Numbered from the stretch's first letter, positions 25,403 through 33,859 are shown. The stretch is 59,266 bases of DNA from Massilia glaciei (GCF_003011895.2 NZ_PXWF02000173.1:1-59266); one strand, 5' to 3'. The notes: generated from the sequence alone by a model not told the origin. Made by a program: numbers and translations.

Positions 25403-25585
25403 GGTCGACTTCGAAGCAAGTGCCAGTTTTTTTTACTTGCAGTTTATAAAAGATTTTTCCAGGCGTGGGGAGAACGGTGCGGTCAAGCGTTTTGCCGTGG
25501 TGTTGAAATCGCGCCAACCGGCGAATCCGCCAAAATGCGGTGGGCTCGGCGCGTCGTCTGCGCCGGCCTCGCCATCGGTGGCCGG

Positions 25586-26129
25586 TCACGCCTGGTTGAA
25601 GCGCGGCGCGAACGGCTCCAGGTCCACCCTGGCGGCGTTCGCGATGAAGGAAACCGCGTGGTAGTTGCCGACCAAGGCGATCAGTTCGATGATTTGCGCC
25701 GGAGAATAATGCAGCGCCATCTCACTCCACAGGCCGTCCAAAATGGTTGAGCTGTCGTGCAGTTCGTCGGCGGCCTTGAGCAACATCGCCTCGTGTGCGG
25801 GCAGGTCGTTCGGTCCGTTCGTCAACGTTGCCGCCACATCGGCCGCGCTCAATGTCGCCTGTTTCGTGAACAAGGCGACGTGTACGCCCCATTCATACTC
25901 CGAGCCGCAACGGGCGCAGGTGCGCATGATGAGCAATTCGCGCGCGCACGTCGATCGACCCCTTGTCGAGCAAATTGCTGGCGAACATGCGCTCGATCAC
26001 GCGCGGATTGTGTGCCTGCGTCCGGAAAATTTTCAGCGGCTCCATGCCGGGAGGCAGGAACTTGGCGAATGCCGCCGCGACCGGATCGGCAAACGGGGCT
26101 TCAAGCGGGACTATTCTGGTGCTCGACAT
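25586..26129 (-). pseudogene. Carboxymuconolactone decarboxylase-family protein, frameshifted
   Basis: Two overlapping minus-strand frames together make one ~180-residue AhpD/CMD-like protein. The first, from ATG 26129 (RBS GGGAGAT), gives MSSTRIVPLEAPF and DKGSIDVRAR. The second carries on ELLIMRTCARCGSEYEWGVH, the family core, to the stop at 25586. The break lies in a CGCGCGCG run near 25947, where two bases (one CG unit) are missing relative to an intact VRARELLIMR reading. The cause is a real slippage mutation or an assembly error. The intact protein would be a small cytoplasmic oxidoreductase or decarboxylase. It is divergent from an HxlR regulator that probably controls it. Confidence 0.72.
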
Positions 26130-26164
26130 ACGGATCTCCCTGAGGTGGATGCTACAATCGGATA

Positions 26165-26207
26165 ATGCTACGAATAGTGTAGCATTACGCTACGCTTAAC
26201 GTAGCAT
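26165..26207. promoter_or_regulatory. Twin inverted-repeat operator between the CMD-family and HxlR genes
   Basis: Two 21-bp inverted repeats stand 22 bp apart. The first has arms ATGCTAC and GTAGCAT (26165-26171, 26179-26185); the second has arms ACGCTAC and GTAGCAT (26187-26193, 26201-26207); both have 7-bp spacers. A further half-site ATGCTAC is at 26149. Two full helical turns between centres fits two HxlR dimers. The second site ends 11 bp before the HxlR start. Confidence 0.75.
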
Positions 26208-26218
26208 CGGGAGAGTTG

Positions 26219-26572
26219 ATGGCCGCACCAAAACCAGGCGCGCCGGTGCGCTGCTCCGACACCGGACGGCCGATCATGGCCTTGCTCGATCTGCTGGGCC
26301 GGCGCTGGGCGATGCGCATCATCTGGGAGTTGCGCGACACCCCCCTGACGTTCCGGCAATTGCGCGAGCGCTGCGACGCGATGTCGCCGACGGTGCTCAA
26401 TCAGCGCCTGCACGAGCTGCGCGAGACCCTCATCATCGAAACGGCGCAGGCGGGCGGCTACACCCTGAGCCAGTCCGGAAAAAGCTTACTGAAGGCCATG
26501 ATGCCCTTGCTGCAATGGTCCGAGGAATGGCAGAAAATGCTGGTCTCGGCAGAATCGGAGACGGATCTATAA
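26219..26572 (+). CDS. HxlR-family winged-helix regulator
   Basis: 117 residues. HxlR domain from about residue 12 to 100, with LLGRRWAMRIIWELRDTPLT and FRQLRERCDAMSPTVLNQRL as the family core and the GYTLSQSGKSL wing after it. A Cys near the N-terminus (RCSDTG, Cys13) is at the place used as a redox or electrophile switch in some relatives. GGGAGAGTTG precedes the ATG. It is divergent from the CMD-family gene over an 89-bp spacer with a twin palindrome. HxlR members often control such oxidoreductases in response to quinones or aldehydes. Confidence 0.87.
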   Translation: MAAPKPGAPVRCSDTGRPIMALLDLLGRRWAMRIIWELRDTPLTFRQLRERCDAMSPTVLNQRLHELRETLIIETAQAGGYTLSQSGKSLLKAMMPLLQWSEEWQKMLVSAESETDL

Positions 26573-26813
26573 CTTCCAAACAGCGGTGCGCCCATGCGAA
26601 GCGGGTCGCCGCCGCGCGTTGTTTACGCCCGAATCGATTGGCAAAAAAATGGCAAGCGCCACGCGTGCGGGGGCGCGGGTATTTTTATGGCAGCACTATG
26701 GAAACGTTTATAATTTAACTATTGATCCAGATGGTTCCGAGGGAAACTCGACCAGCTGGATGAATATTTAAGACCCGAAGCCGTTCTTAACCCAGCAAAC
26801 AACCAGGACATTC

Positions 26814-27308
26814 ATGAAAATTTCGCACATCGCCATCGCTACTGCTTTATCCGTCGCCGCCGGCCTCGCATGCGCCCAGGCGCCAGGCGCCTCGTGCGAC
26901 ACCAAGAGCAGCGCCACGCAGCGTGTCGCCCGTTTTGACGCCGATATGAACGACCTGCGCGCAGCACAAAAGCAGCGCGAAACCGTCGTGCAAAAACAAA
27001 TGGACGACATCGGGAACAGGATGGTCGCCAGCAAACGCTGGACCAAAGCGCAACGTGGAAGCTTTCTGGTCAACGTAATGGGCGAGCCGGCGATCGCGAA
27101 ATTCGAAAGCGACAAAATGGCGATGTTCGGGAAGTTCATGGAGGCCGGTCCCGCATTCGAGAAATCCAAGAAGCAGGGCGATCCGACCAAGGCCTGTGCG
27201 GCCGCCAACAGCATGTATTCCATGCTCGAGCAAATCGGCAAGATCAACGACCAGGAGTATGCCCTGATGCTCGAATCGATGCAAAAGGCCGAATCCGGCA
27301 AGAAGTAA
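26814..27308 (+). CDS. Secreted helical protein, unknown function
   Basis: 164 residues. Signal peptide 1-21 (TALSVAAGLACAQ). The mature part is charged and mostly helical, with ARFDADMNDLRAAQKQRETV likely a coiled coil, and two Cys (ASCDTKS and KACAAAN) that could form a disulfide. I recognise no family. AGGACATTC precedes the ATG. The 241 bp before it contain a good -10 (TATAAT near 26709) but no clear -35. The FemAB-like gene starts 69 bp downstream and may share the transcript. Confidence 0.62.
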   Translation: MKISHIAIATALSVAAGLACAQAPGASCDTKSSATQRVARFDADMNDLRAAQKQRETVVQKQMDDIGNRMVASKRWTKAQRGSFLVNVMGEPAIAKFESDKMAMFGKFMEAGPAFEKSKKQGDPTKACAAANSMYSMLEQIGKINDQEYALMLESMQKAESGKK

Positions 27309-27377
27309 TCCGAAGGCAGGGCGCGGCGATGCCGCTGCGCCTGGCCTGGCCGTCCCCTCTTAAAGGAAAGCGACTCC

Positions 27378-28664
27378 ATGAACATTCCAGAGAAACTGCG
27401 GTCGATCACATCGTCGCTGACCGAGCGCAGCAGCGAGCGCAAGCGCTTGCGCGGTCCGGCCAATCTGTATTACGCGATCGCCGATTCGATCGGCATGCTC
27501 GACGCGCAGGCTTGGAAAAACCTGGGCGACGCGTCCGGGTTCTTCATGTCGCACGCCTATCTCAAGGCCTTGGAGCATGTGCTGCCGACGAACTTGTCGC
27601 CCCGGTACGCGATGATCTATAGCGGCGAGGGCGCCGACCGGGTGGCGGTGGCGGCGCTCTATATGCAGATCGCCGAGATCAGCCTGGCGCAGGCGCGCCC
27701 CGAGAAGAACTGCGCCGATGCCGTCGCCACCCCGCTGGAACAGTTCGCCCAAAAGGCCAAGCAGCGCGTGCTCACCTGCGGCAACTTGCTGACATTCGGC
27801 CAGCACGGCATCGCGTTCGCGCAGGGCGTCGATCCGAAGCTTGCCTGGCACGGCGTGGCCGAGGTGCTGTACCGCGTGCGCCAGGCCGAAAAGCTCGCCG
27901 GAAAAACCCAGTTCATCATGATCAAGGACTTGCACGCGCCATTCCTCGAGCAAGCCGCGCATCTGGAGAACCTCAGTTACCGCTACGTGGAAACCGAGCC
28001 CAATATGTTGTTGACGCTCGACGCGGGGTGGAAGAACCACGACGACTACCTCGCCAGCCTCGCGTCCAAATACCGGACCAAGGTGCGCAACGCCATTTTC
28101 AAGACGATGGAGGAGGCGGGCTGCACGGTCGAACATGTGTCGGACCTGGCGGCGATCCAGGACCAGATCCACCTGCTTTACAAGGCGGTCCAGGTGAACG
28201 CCGATTTCCGCCCGATCGAATTGCAGCCGCATTATTTTCCCGCCTTGCAGAAGGTCGCGGGCGAGCGCTTCCGCTGCAGCGTGGTCAAGCGCAAGGACGC
28301 GCTGTTGGGCTTTTTGATCTCGGTGGCCGATGGCGACACCTCGATCGCCTACCACATCGGATTCGACCGCGCGGCGGCGGCCGAATTGCCGATCTATTTG
28401 CGCCTGCTGCACGCGGGCATCGCCGATGCGATCGGCATGGGGTGCAAATCGATCTCGTATGGCAGGACGGCGCTGGAACCGAAGGCCTCCCTCGGCGCCA
28501 AGCCGCAGACATTCGGCGTCATGGTGCGCCATACCCAGCCGATCCTGAACAAGGCGATCAAGCACTTCCTGCTCAACATCGATCACGACGACGCGCCGGA
28601 ACGCAGCCCGTTCAAGAAGGCGGCCAAGGCGGGCGTCGACGCCGCCGGCGCCGAGTCGGTTTGA
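27378..28664 (+). CDS. FemAB/GNAT-like acyltransferase-fold protein
   Basis: 428 residues, no signal peptide. SHAYLKALEHVLP near residue 58, FIMIKDLHAPF near 180, LASKYRTKVRNAIFK near 236 and the closing SYGRTALEPKASLGA resemble the peptidoglycan-recognition/FemAB-like and BioF2-like GNAT families, where a tandem GNAT fold transfers an aminoacyl or acyl group. The KYR-x-KVRN segment is the family's usual SKKYRxxxRR element. RBS AAAGGA is 11 bp from the ATG. A terminator follows, so it ends its unit. The exact substrate is unknown. Confidence 0.62.
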   Translation: MNIPEKLRSITSSLTERSSERKRLRGPANLYYAIADSIGMLDAQAWKNLGDASGFFMSHAYLKALEHVLPTNLSPRYAMIYSGEGADRVAVAALYMQIAEISLAQARPEKNCADAVATPLEQFAQKAKQRVLTCGNLLTFGQHGIAFAQGVDPKLAWHGVAEVLYRVRQAEKLAGKTQFIMIKDLHAPFLEQAAHLENLSYRYVETEPNMLLTLDAGWKNHDDYLASLASKYRTKVRNAIFKTMEEAGCTVEHVSDLAAIQDQIHLLYKAVQVNADFRPIELQPHYFPALQKVAGERFRCSVVKRKDALLGFLISVADGDTSIAYHIGFDRAAAAELPIYLRLLHAGIADAIGMGCKSISYGRTALEPKASLGAKPQTFGVMVRHTQPILNKAIKHFLLNIDHDDAPERSPFKKAAKAGVDAAGAESV

Positions 28665-28744
28665 CGGTATCGCGCGTCACGCGCCCGTCATACGCGGGAG
28701 GCAAAATGGGGCATTCGAGTTGGACGCTTGAATATCTCCTTTCA

Positions 28745-28776
28745 GCCCGCGCCCGCAATGGCGCGGGCGTTTTTTT
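28745..28776 (+). terminator. Intrinsic terminator after the FemAB-like gene
   Basis: GCCCGCGCC (28745-28753) pairs perfectly with GGCGCGGGC (28760-28768) around a 6-base loop, followed by GTTTTTTT. It lies 81 bp after the stop. Confidence 0.92.
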
Positions 28777-28839
28777 GCGCGCCTGATATTGCTTGAGCGT
28801 CCAGGTCGATGGGCTGCCGCCGCGGCGCCGGGGAATCGT

Positions 28840-30093
28840 TCAGCGCTTCGGATTTTTTTTCGGCGTCTGCCGCGCGCGCGCCTTGTGCGCAGCCTGGAAC
28901 GCGGTTCTATATTGCTTCCAGTCGGCGATGACCTGGTCGCGGTAGCTATGCGCATAGGCGAGCAGCGGCGGGCGCCAGGAGGCGGCGTCGGCGGCATGGG
29001 CGATCCACGCGTCGGCATCGGCCGCGCCCTCGCGCCCGCCGGCGCGCAACTGGCCCCAGGCCAGGATCTCGCCCATGCTGCGCATCACGCCTTCGAGACG
29101 CTGCGGTTTGCCGTCCCAGGTGTCGAGGGCCAACCGGTCTTGGCTGGGCAGCAATTCTTGCAGCACGTAGGAGCGGGTGCCGATGCTGACGGCCTCGAGG
29201 AATGCCGGCTCGATCGCTTGGACCCGCTGCCCGATGGCGACCACGCGCTGCGCCTGGCTGCCCCATGCCGGCTGCTGGTGGGGCAGATACGGCGCGAGGG
29301 CAGATTCGGGCGTGTACTTCAGGTCGAGCAGAAAATGGCCCTCCGGGGCGCCGCGCCCGCGTACCAGAATGACGTAGCGCTCCAGTCCAAGGCTGCCCGT
29401 GCCGGCGATGCGGCGCGCGACGTCGAGGACCTTGAAAAAAGCCGGGTCCTGTTGCCGCTGCGCGTAAGTGGCCATGAATGCAGCGACTTTTTCACGCTCG
29501 GCTTTGGTGACGGGCAAGGCCTTGGCGGGGTCGAGCCGCAATGTGCGCTTGCCGTCGACGAGTTTGCTGCGCTCGTTCAAGAAACCGACGCGGCCGCGCG
29601 TCTTCACACTTTGCAGCAGTTCCTTCACCATGCCCCTTGCCACGGGCCGCTCGACCCAGCGCGGCTTGCCTTTGGCCAGCGCGGCCACGTAGGCGTCCAG
29701 AAAGCAATTGCACAGGTCGGTCGGCAATTCCGGGCCCAGCCCCAGCGACTCCGCGGCGACCAGCACGCTGACCAGGAAGCGGGACAGTTCCCAGTTCGCC
29801 GGCGCCAGCACCGCCTCGCCGAAGTCGTTGATGTCGAAATAGGTCAGGCGGTTGTCGCCCTTGTAGCTGCCGAAGTTCTCCAAATGGAGGTCGCCGCAGA
29901 TCCAGGCCAGCGGCGCCTGGCCCTGTTTCATGGAGTCGGGAAAATCCTGGTAGAACAGATGGCATGTGCCGCGCAGGAAGGTGAACGGGTCCTTGGCGAG
30001 GGCCTTGTATTTCAGGCCGACCCGTTCGGGCTCGCGGTCGGCGTTGAAGGCGGCGACGAGGCCGGCGACATTGCGTTCTTGTATTTTATGCAT
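28840..30093 (-). CDS. DUF2252 family protein
   Basis: 417 residues, cytoplasmic. The DUF2252 family has a kinase-like (aminoglycoside phosphotransferase-type) fold; its key motifs are visible as ICGDLHLENFG (about 65-75) and YFDINDFGEA (about 85-94), matching the HGDxHxxN catalytic loop and metal-binding Asp of such kinases. PFTFLRGTCHLFYQD near residue 36 is also typical. Activity and substrate are unknown. The ATG at 30093 follows AAGGACAACACG. The C-terminus is basic (ARQTPKKNPKR). No partner gene is adjacent; the 260-bp gap before it shows nothing recognisable. Confidence 0.83.
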   Translation of the reverse strand: MHKIQERNVAGLVAAFNADREPERVGLKYKALAKDPFTFLRGTCHLFYQDFPDSMKQGQAPLAWICGDLHLENFGSYKGDNRLTYFDINDFGEAVLAPANWELSRFLVSVLVAAESLGLGPELPTDLCNCFLDAYVAALAKGKPRWVERPVARGMVKELLQSVKTRGRVGFLNERSKLVDGKRTLRLDPAKALPVTKAEREKVAAFMATYAQRQQDPAFFKVLDVARRIAGTGSLGLERYVILVRGRGAPEGHFLLDLKYTPESALAPYLPHQQPAWGSQAQRVVAIGQRVQAIEPAFLEAVSIGTRSYVLQELLPSQDRLALDTWDGKPQRLEGVMRSMGEILAWGQLRAGGREGAADADAWIAHAADAASWRPPLLAYAHSYRDQVIADWKQYRTAFQAAHKARARQTPKKNPKR

Positions 30094-30353
30094 CGTGTTG
30101 TCCTTGATGAGCAATGCCGAAATGACAGGGTACACGCTTCGGTCCTTGCAGCGCCGCGCGCGCTTATTTGAATGCGCCGGCCGGCGCGCCCGGGCGTCCG
30201 ATCATTGGTGGGTCTCGGATTGCGGGGCGCTGCCGCGGCCGCCCAGCATGGCGCCACCGGCAAGGATGGTAACGAGCACGCGATGGAGGCGCGATGGCGA
30301 CTTGTCGATGATGGTGGAGTGGATTCGCGTGTGTGCCGCTGGCATGGGTCCCG

Positions 30354-31976
30354 TCAGTACGTCAGGTTCAGCTGGTAGATCGCGGTGGTGCCGCTGACCT
30401 CGTTGCCGACGATCAGAAGCGGCTTGCCGTTCGGGGATTTATCGGCCATCACCAGTGCCAGACCCTCGGGGCCGCGGTCGCCCGTCGCGCCGGTGCGGGT
30501 GTTGAGGTAGGTCGCGAACACCGGCGCGGTGGGAACGCTCACGTCGTACACGGCCACGCCGCCGATGCGCTCGAGGCCGACGAAGGCGAAGGTCTTGTCG
30601 CCGAACGCGCCGACCACGACGCCTTCTGGCTCCGGTCCCTTGCTGGCGCTGCGCCCGTCGAGGCTGTTGTTGTCGTGGCTGGCGTTGAACGCGACATTGG
30701 ACAAGGCCTTGGTGCGCTGCTCGAGTTCGTCGCCGGAATCGTAGACCCGCACGATGTCGGTCGACCAGATCGAGAACGAGCGCGCCCCGAACGAAAACAA
30801 TTCGCTGCATTGGCCGAGCGCGTTCTTGCCCGTCTTGCCGCCGTTCGGGGTGCTCGTCACGCGCAGCCGGCCCAGGTTCGAATCGAACAGCAGATTGGCC
30901 GCGTCGGCGCCGAACACGGCCGGGTCGAGCCCGAGCGGGCAATGCGCGCGCACCCGTACCTCTTCATCGAAGCCAGGCCAGTCGGCGCGCGCGTCGCCCT
31001 CGTTGGCGGTGATCAGATAGCTGCCGCCTTTGACGCTGAACATGGCCATGCCGTCGGGCAGGTACATGCCCTTTACCGGCTGCGGCGCGATCTTGATGGC
31101 GGGTGTGCCCGAGTTGGTGTTGGTGCCGCCGTCCTCGTCGCTCGCATCCATGCCGGCGCCGGCCACGTTGTGGTTCTTGAAGCCGAGCGGCTTGACCGAG
31201 GTGATCTTGGCGCCGGCGATGTCGACGAGCGCGATCGCATTGTTCTCCTGCAGCGTGACATAGGCGGTCTTGCCGTCGGCGGCGACCACGATGTACTCGG
31301 GCTCGAGGTCCTGGGCCGCGTTCGCGCCCGGTCCGTAAAGGCGCACGCCGGCGTTGCGCAGGTCCGCCTCGCGGCCGATGAAGTCCTTGAAATGGGCCGT
31401 CGCGACGGTCGGGGTGCCGCCGCGGTTGACCGTGATGACGCTGACCGAGCCCTCCGGATCGACCGAGTCGGCCAGGCCGTAGCTGTTCGGCTCGCCCTCG
31501 TTGGCGACGAGCACGCTCTTGCCGTCGGGCGTGAACGCGACCATGTCGGGCAGGGCGCCGACGCCGACGGCGTGCAGGAATTTGAGGTCGGCCGCGTTGT
31601 AGAAGGCGACCACGCCGGGCGCGGTCTTGACCTTGGCCTCGACCGCCAGCGCGACCAGGCCGTCGTGGATCGCCACGCTGTTGACGCCGCCGCCGAGCGC
31701 GGCCACGCTGATGGTGCCGAGCAGTTTTGGCGCCGATGGCGTGGCCAGGTCGAGCACGTCGACCGAGCCGTTGGCGCCGTTGACGACGAACAGGCGCTTG
31801 CTGGGCGGGTCGTAGGCGGTGATTTCGGCCGCGCCGGCCGCGGCGCCGTCGTAGGCGCCGATCTTTTCGAGCGACAGCGACGTCGGTGTCGGCGCCACGT
31901 CGCTGCCGCCGCAGGAGGCGAGCATGGTCAGTGGGAACAGCATTGCCAGCAGGTGGCGGCGGGTGGGGATGGTCAT
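30354..31976 (-). CDS. Choice-of-anchor I family lipoprotein, Pho-regulated candidate
   Basis: 540 residues. Lipoprotein signal (MLASCGG, Cys22), so on the cell surface or in the periplasm. A beta-propeller-like body follows: ITAYDPPSKRLFVVNGANGSVDVLD, ALPDMVAFTPDGKSVLVANEGEP and PEPEGVVVGAFGDKTFAFVG (each a short part of a blade). This is the choice-of-anchor I family, sometimes named alkaline-phosphatase-like because relatives are fused to phosphatase or nuclease domains. No nuclease or phosphatase domain is visible here. A Pho box sits at 32024-32043 with a -10 (AATAAT) 8 bp after it, so phosphate control is likely. Confidence 0.8.
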   Translation of the reverse strand: MTIPTRRHLLAMLFPLTMLASCGGSDVAPTPTSLSLEKIGAYDGAAAGAAEITAYDPPSKRLFVVNGANGSVDVLDLATPSAPKLLGTISVAALGGGVNSVAIHDGLVALAVEAKVKTAPGVVAFYNAADLKFLHAVGVGALPDMVAFTPDGKSVLVANEGEPNSYGLADSVDPEGSVSVITVNRGGTPTVATAHFKDFIGREADLRNAGVRLYGPGANAAQDLEPEYIVVAADGKTAYVTLQENNAIALVDIAGAKITSVKPLGFKNHNVAGAGMDASDEDGGTNTNSGTPAIKIAPQPVKGMYLPDGMAMFSVKGGSYLITANEGDARADWPGFDEEVRVRAHCPLGLDPAVFGADAANLLFDSNLGRLRVTSTPNGGKTGKNALGQCSELFSFGARSFSIWSTDIVRVYDSGDELEQRTKALSNVAFNASHDNNSLDGRSASKGPEPEGVVVGAFGDKTFAFVGLERIGGVAVYDVSVPTAPVFATYLNTRTGATGDRGPEGLALVMADKSPNGKPLLIVGNEVSGTTAIYQLNLTY

Positions 31977-32023
31977 CGTGTAAGCCTTGCGCAGTGGTCG
32001 AAAACTGCGATTATTGCAACGCT

Positions 32024-32043
32024 CGATGACGTGCTTATGACAT
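32024..32043 (-). promoter_or_regulatory. Pho box before the choice-of-anchor I gene
   Basis: On the minus strand the site reads ATGTCATAAGCACGTCATCG, identical at 15 or more of 20 positions to the pstS Pho box, with the same 11-bp half-site spacing. AATAAT (32015-32010) follows 8 bp later, the same gap as in pstS. The gene start is 47 bp downstream. Confidence 0.78.
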
Positions 32044-32105
32044 CGGCCAAGGTCTTTCGGCGGGCGACGGCGAACGCAGTCGGCGCTAGCGGAATATGGC
32101 GCGCT

Positions 32106-32474
32106 TTAAAATGCGGCCGCGGCCAGCACCCTTGCCGAGCGTTGCAAAATGCCAACCGCGGGAACATCGGTGGCGCCGGCTGCGCCATGGCCGAACGCCG
32201 TGGCCGGCCTGCGGCGCCGGGTCGGCCACAGGTCTTGCTGCAGCCGGTGGGCCGCGAGGACATGCTCGACCTCGTCCCAGAATTTGCGTGTGTTGCCTTT
32301 GATGGCGTCGTAGTAGATCAGCATGCCGCCGGTGATGGCGTTGGCGCCGACCGAGATCACGCCGTCGACATTGGCGAGCGCGGCGAGCACCCGCTGGCGC
32401 CGTCCCGCATCGTGTTTGAGCTCGCTGAAGCGAAGCCGTAGGCGTCCAGCCTGCTGTTGGGGGTGTCCGTTCAT
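32106..32474 (-). CDS. HMA2-like small protein
   Basis: 122 residues. RLRLRFSELKHDAGRR, ALANVDGVISVGANAITGG and LIYYDA follow the HMA_2 (heavy-metal-associated-like ferredoxin fold) pattern: a GR-x-R-R-x strand, a GV-x-x-V-x-x-N-x-x-TG turn and a VxYD strand. The CxxC metal site of true HMA domains is absent, so metal binding is doubtful. The last ~45 residues are Arg/Ala-rich and unstructured. GGAGGAACGAC gives a strong RBS for ATG 32474. Relatives occur beside metal-transport ATPases, but none is here. Confidence 0.62.
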   Translation of the reverse strand: MNGHPQQQAGRLRLRFSELKHDAGRRQRVLAALANVDGVISVGANAITGGMLIYYDAIKGNTRKFWDEVEHVLAAHRLQQDLWPTRRRRPATAFGHGAAGATDVPAVGILQRSARVLAAAAF

Positions 32475-32566
32475 GTCGTTCCTCCTTTGCGTGCCACCAC
32501 AGTAGCAAGGCAAGATGACGCGGACATGACAGATGCAATTATTTGGCGGGGGCGCTCGCGGTCAAG

Positions 32567-33763
32567 TCATCGCGTTGGCCTCGGGCGCTGCAGGCGGGTG
32601 ATGGCGATGCCCATCAGCAGGCCCCAGAAGGCGCCGCCGACCCCGAACAGGGTCAGGCCCGAGGCCGTCACCAGAAAAGTCACCAGGGCCGCGTCGCGCC
32701 CGGCCTCGTCGGCCAGCGCCGTCGCCAGGCTGTTGCCGATGGTCGAGAGCAGGGCCAGGCCGGCGATGGCGAGGATCAGCGATTGCGGGAACGCGATGAG
32801 CAGGCCGGCCACGGTCGCGCCGAACACCCCGGTGGCAAGATAAAAGGCGCCGGCCCAGATGGCTGCCCGGTAGCGCCGCGCCGGGTCGGGGTCGGCGTCC
32901 CGGCTCATGCAGATGGCCGCCGTGATCGCGGCCAGGTTGAACGAAAAGCCGCCGAACGGGGCCAGCACGAGGCCGGTCAGGCCGGTCCAGCCGATCAGCG
33001 GGGCGGCCGGGGTCTGGTAGCCGTTGGCGCGCAGCACGGCCAGCCCGGGCAGGTTCTGCGAGGCGAGCGTGACGATAAACAGCGGCACCCCGACCCCGAC
33101 CATGGCCGCCGGCGAGAACACCGGCATGGTCCACACGGGCGCGGCCAGTTGCCAGCGCACTTGGTCCATGCGGACCGCGCCGCCGGCGAAGGCGACCGCC
33201 AGGCCGGCCAGCAGGGTCAACGGCACGGCGTAGCGCGGCAGCCAGCGGCGCGCGGCGAAGAAGGTGGCGATCATCAGCGCGACGAGCAGCTTGTCGGCGG
33301 CGAGCGCGCCGAACGCCGAGGTGCCGAAGCGCAGCAGCACGCCGGCGAGCATCGCCGCGGCGACCGCGTTCGGGATGCAACGCATGATGCGTTCGAAGCC
33401 GCCGCTGACGCCGGCGATGGTCATCAGGGCCGATGCGAGCATGAAGGCGCCGATCGCCTCGGCCATCGGCACGCCCACCAGGCTGGTCGCGAGCAGGGCG
33501 GCGCCAGGGGTCGACCAGGCGGTCAGGACCGGGCTGCGGGTGGCCAGCGACAGGCCGATGCAACTGAGCCCCATGCCGATCCCGAGCGCCCACAGCCACG
33601 ACGATAGCTGCCCGGGCGTCGCCCCGGCCGCGTTGGCGGCCTGGAACACGACCGCGGCCGAACTCGTGTAGCCGACCAGCACGGCGATGAAACCGGCCGA
33701 TATGTGTGAAAAATGCTGGTTGCGCGCGGCGCGGGAGGGTGATTCGCTCATGACGGTATCCAT
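32567..33763 (-). CDS. BenE-family benzoate/H+ symporter-like transporter
   Basis: About 398 residues with 11-12 hydrophobic helices. SAGFIAVLVGYTSSAAVVFQAA, TRSPVLTAWSTPGAALLA and FGGFSFNLAAITAAICM (each split over a helix) are BenE signatures, the last being the substrate-site half-helix of this UraA-like fold. BenE proteins import benzoate with protons across the inner membrane, but many homologues have unknown cargo. Start is ambiguous between 33763 and 33751. It is divergent from an XRE-cupin regulator with two operator copies between them. No benzoate-catabolic genes are in the window. Confidence 0.85.
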   Translation of the reverse strand: MDTVMSESPSRAARNQHFSHISAGFIAVLVGYTSSAAVVFQAANAAGATPGQLSSWLWALGIGMGLSCIGLSLATRSPVLTAWSTPGAALLATSLVGVPMAEAIGAFMLASALMTIAGVSGGFERIMRCIPNAVAAAMLAGVLLRFGTSAFGALAADKLLVALMIATFFAARRWLPRYAVPLTLLAGLAVAFAGGAVRMDQVRWQLAAPVWTMPVFSPAAMVGVGVPLFIVTLASQNLPGLAVLRANGYQTPAAPLIGWTGLTGLVLAPFGGFSFNLAAITAAICMSRDADPDPARRYRAAIWAGAFYLATGVFGATVAGLLIAFPQSLILAIAGLALLSTIGNSLATALADEAGRDAALVTFLVTASGLTLFGVGGAFWGLLMGIAITRLQRPRPTR

Positions 33764-33778
33764 CTGGTTGACTAAAAC

Positions 33779-33827
33779 GTGCGTTATAGCGCACGAAATC
33801 AGCATAGCATCGTGCGTTATACTGCAC
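33779..33827. promoter_or_regulatory. Two operator copies between benE-like and XRE-cupin genes
   Basis: GTGCGTTATAGCGCAC (33779-33794) and GTGCGTTATACTGCAC (33812-33827) differ at only two bases and stand 33 bp apart, three helical turns. Each is an imperfect palindrome with GTGC/GCAC ends. They cover the region where both divergent promoters must lie. Confidence 0.75.
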
Positions 33828-33859
33828 AACGATCCAGCCTCAATAATTTGCCCCGCACC

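Larger units (their letters stand above)
25018..25585. other. 568-bp region of repeats and gene remnants after phoR
   Basis: From left to right: a stem-loop (AGCTTGC pairs with GCAAGCT at 25039-25056, itself inside GCCGCC/GGCGGC arms) that may end the pst-pho transcript; a cut-off gene start (25089-25208); four GGGGTC-T/A-GACCCC palindromes in two inverted pairs (25187-25262 and 25337-25402); and about 180 bp in which I see nothing. The region has the look of a rearrangement joint. Confidence 0.55.

Noticed and set aside
28676-28690. Two GTCA half-sites 11 bp apart, resembling a Pho box
   Set aside because: It lies between the stop of the FemAB-like gene and its terminator, with no gene starting downstream on that strand, and the spacer does not fit the consensus.
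30333-32441. A 702-codon plus-strand frame over the choice-of-anchor and HMA2-like genes
   Set aside because: It crosses two well-supported genes of the opposite strand plus the Pho-box region, and shows no recognisable domain.
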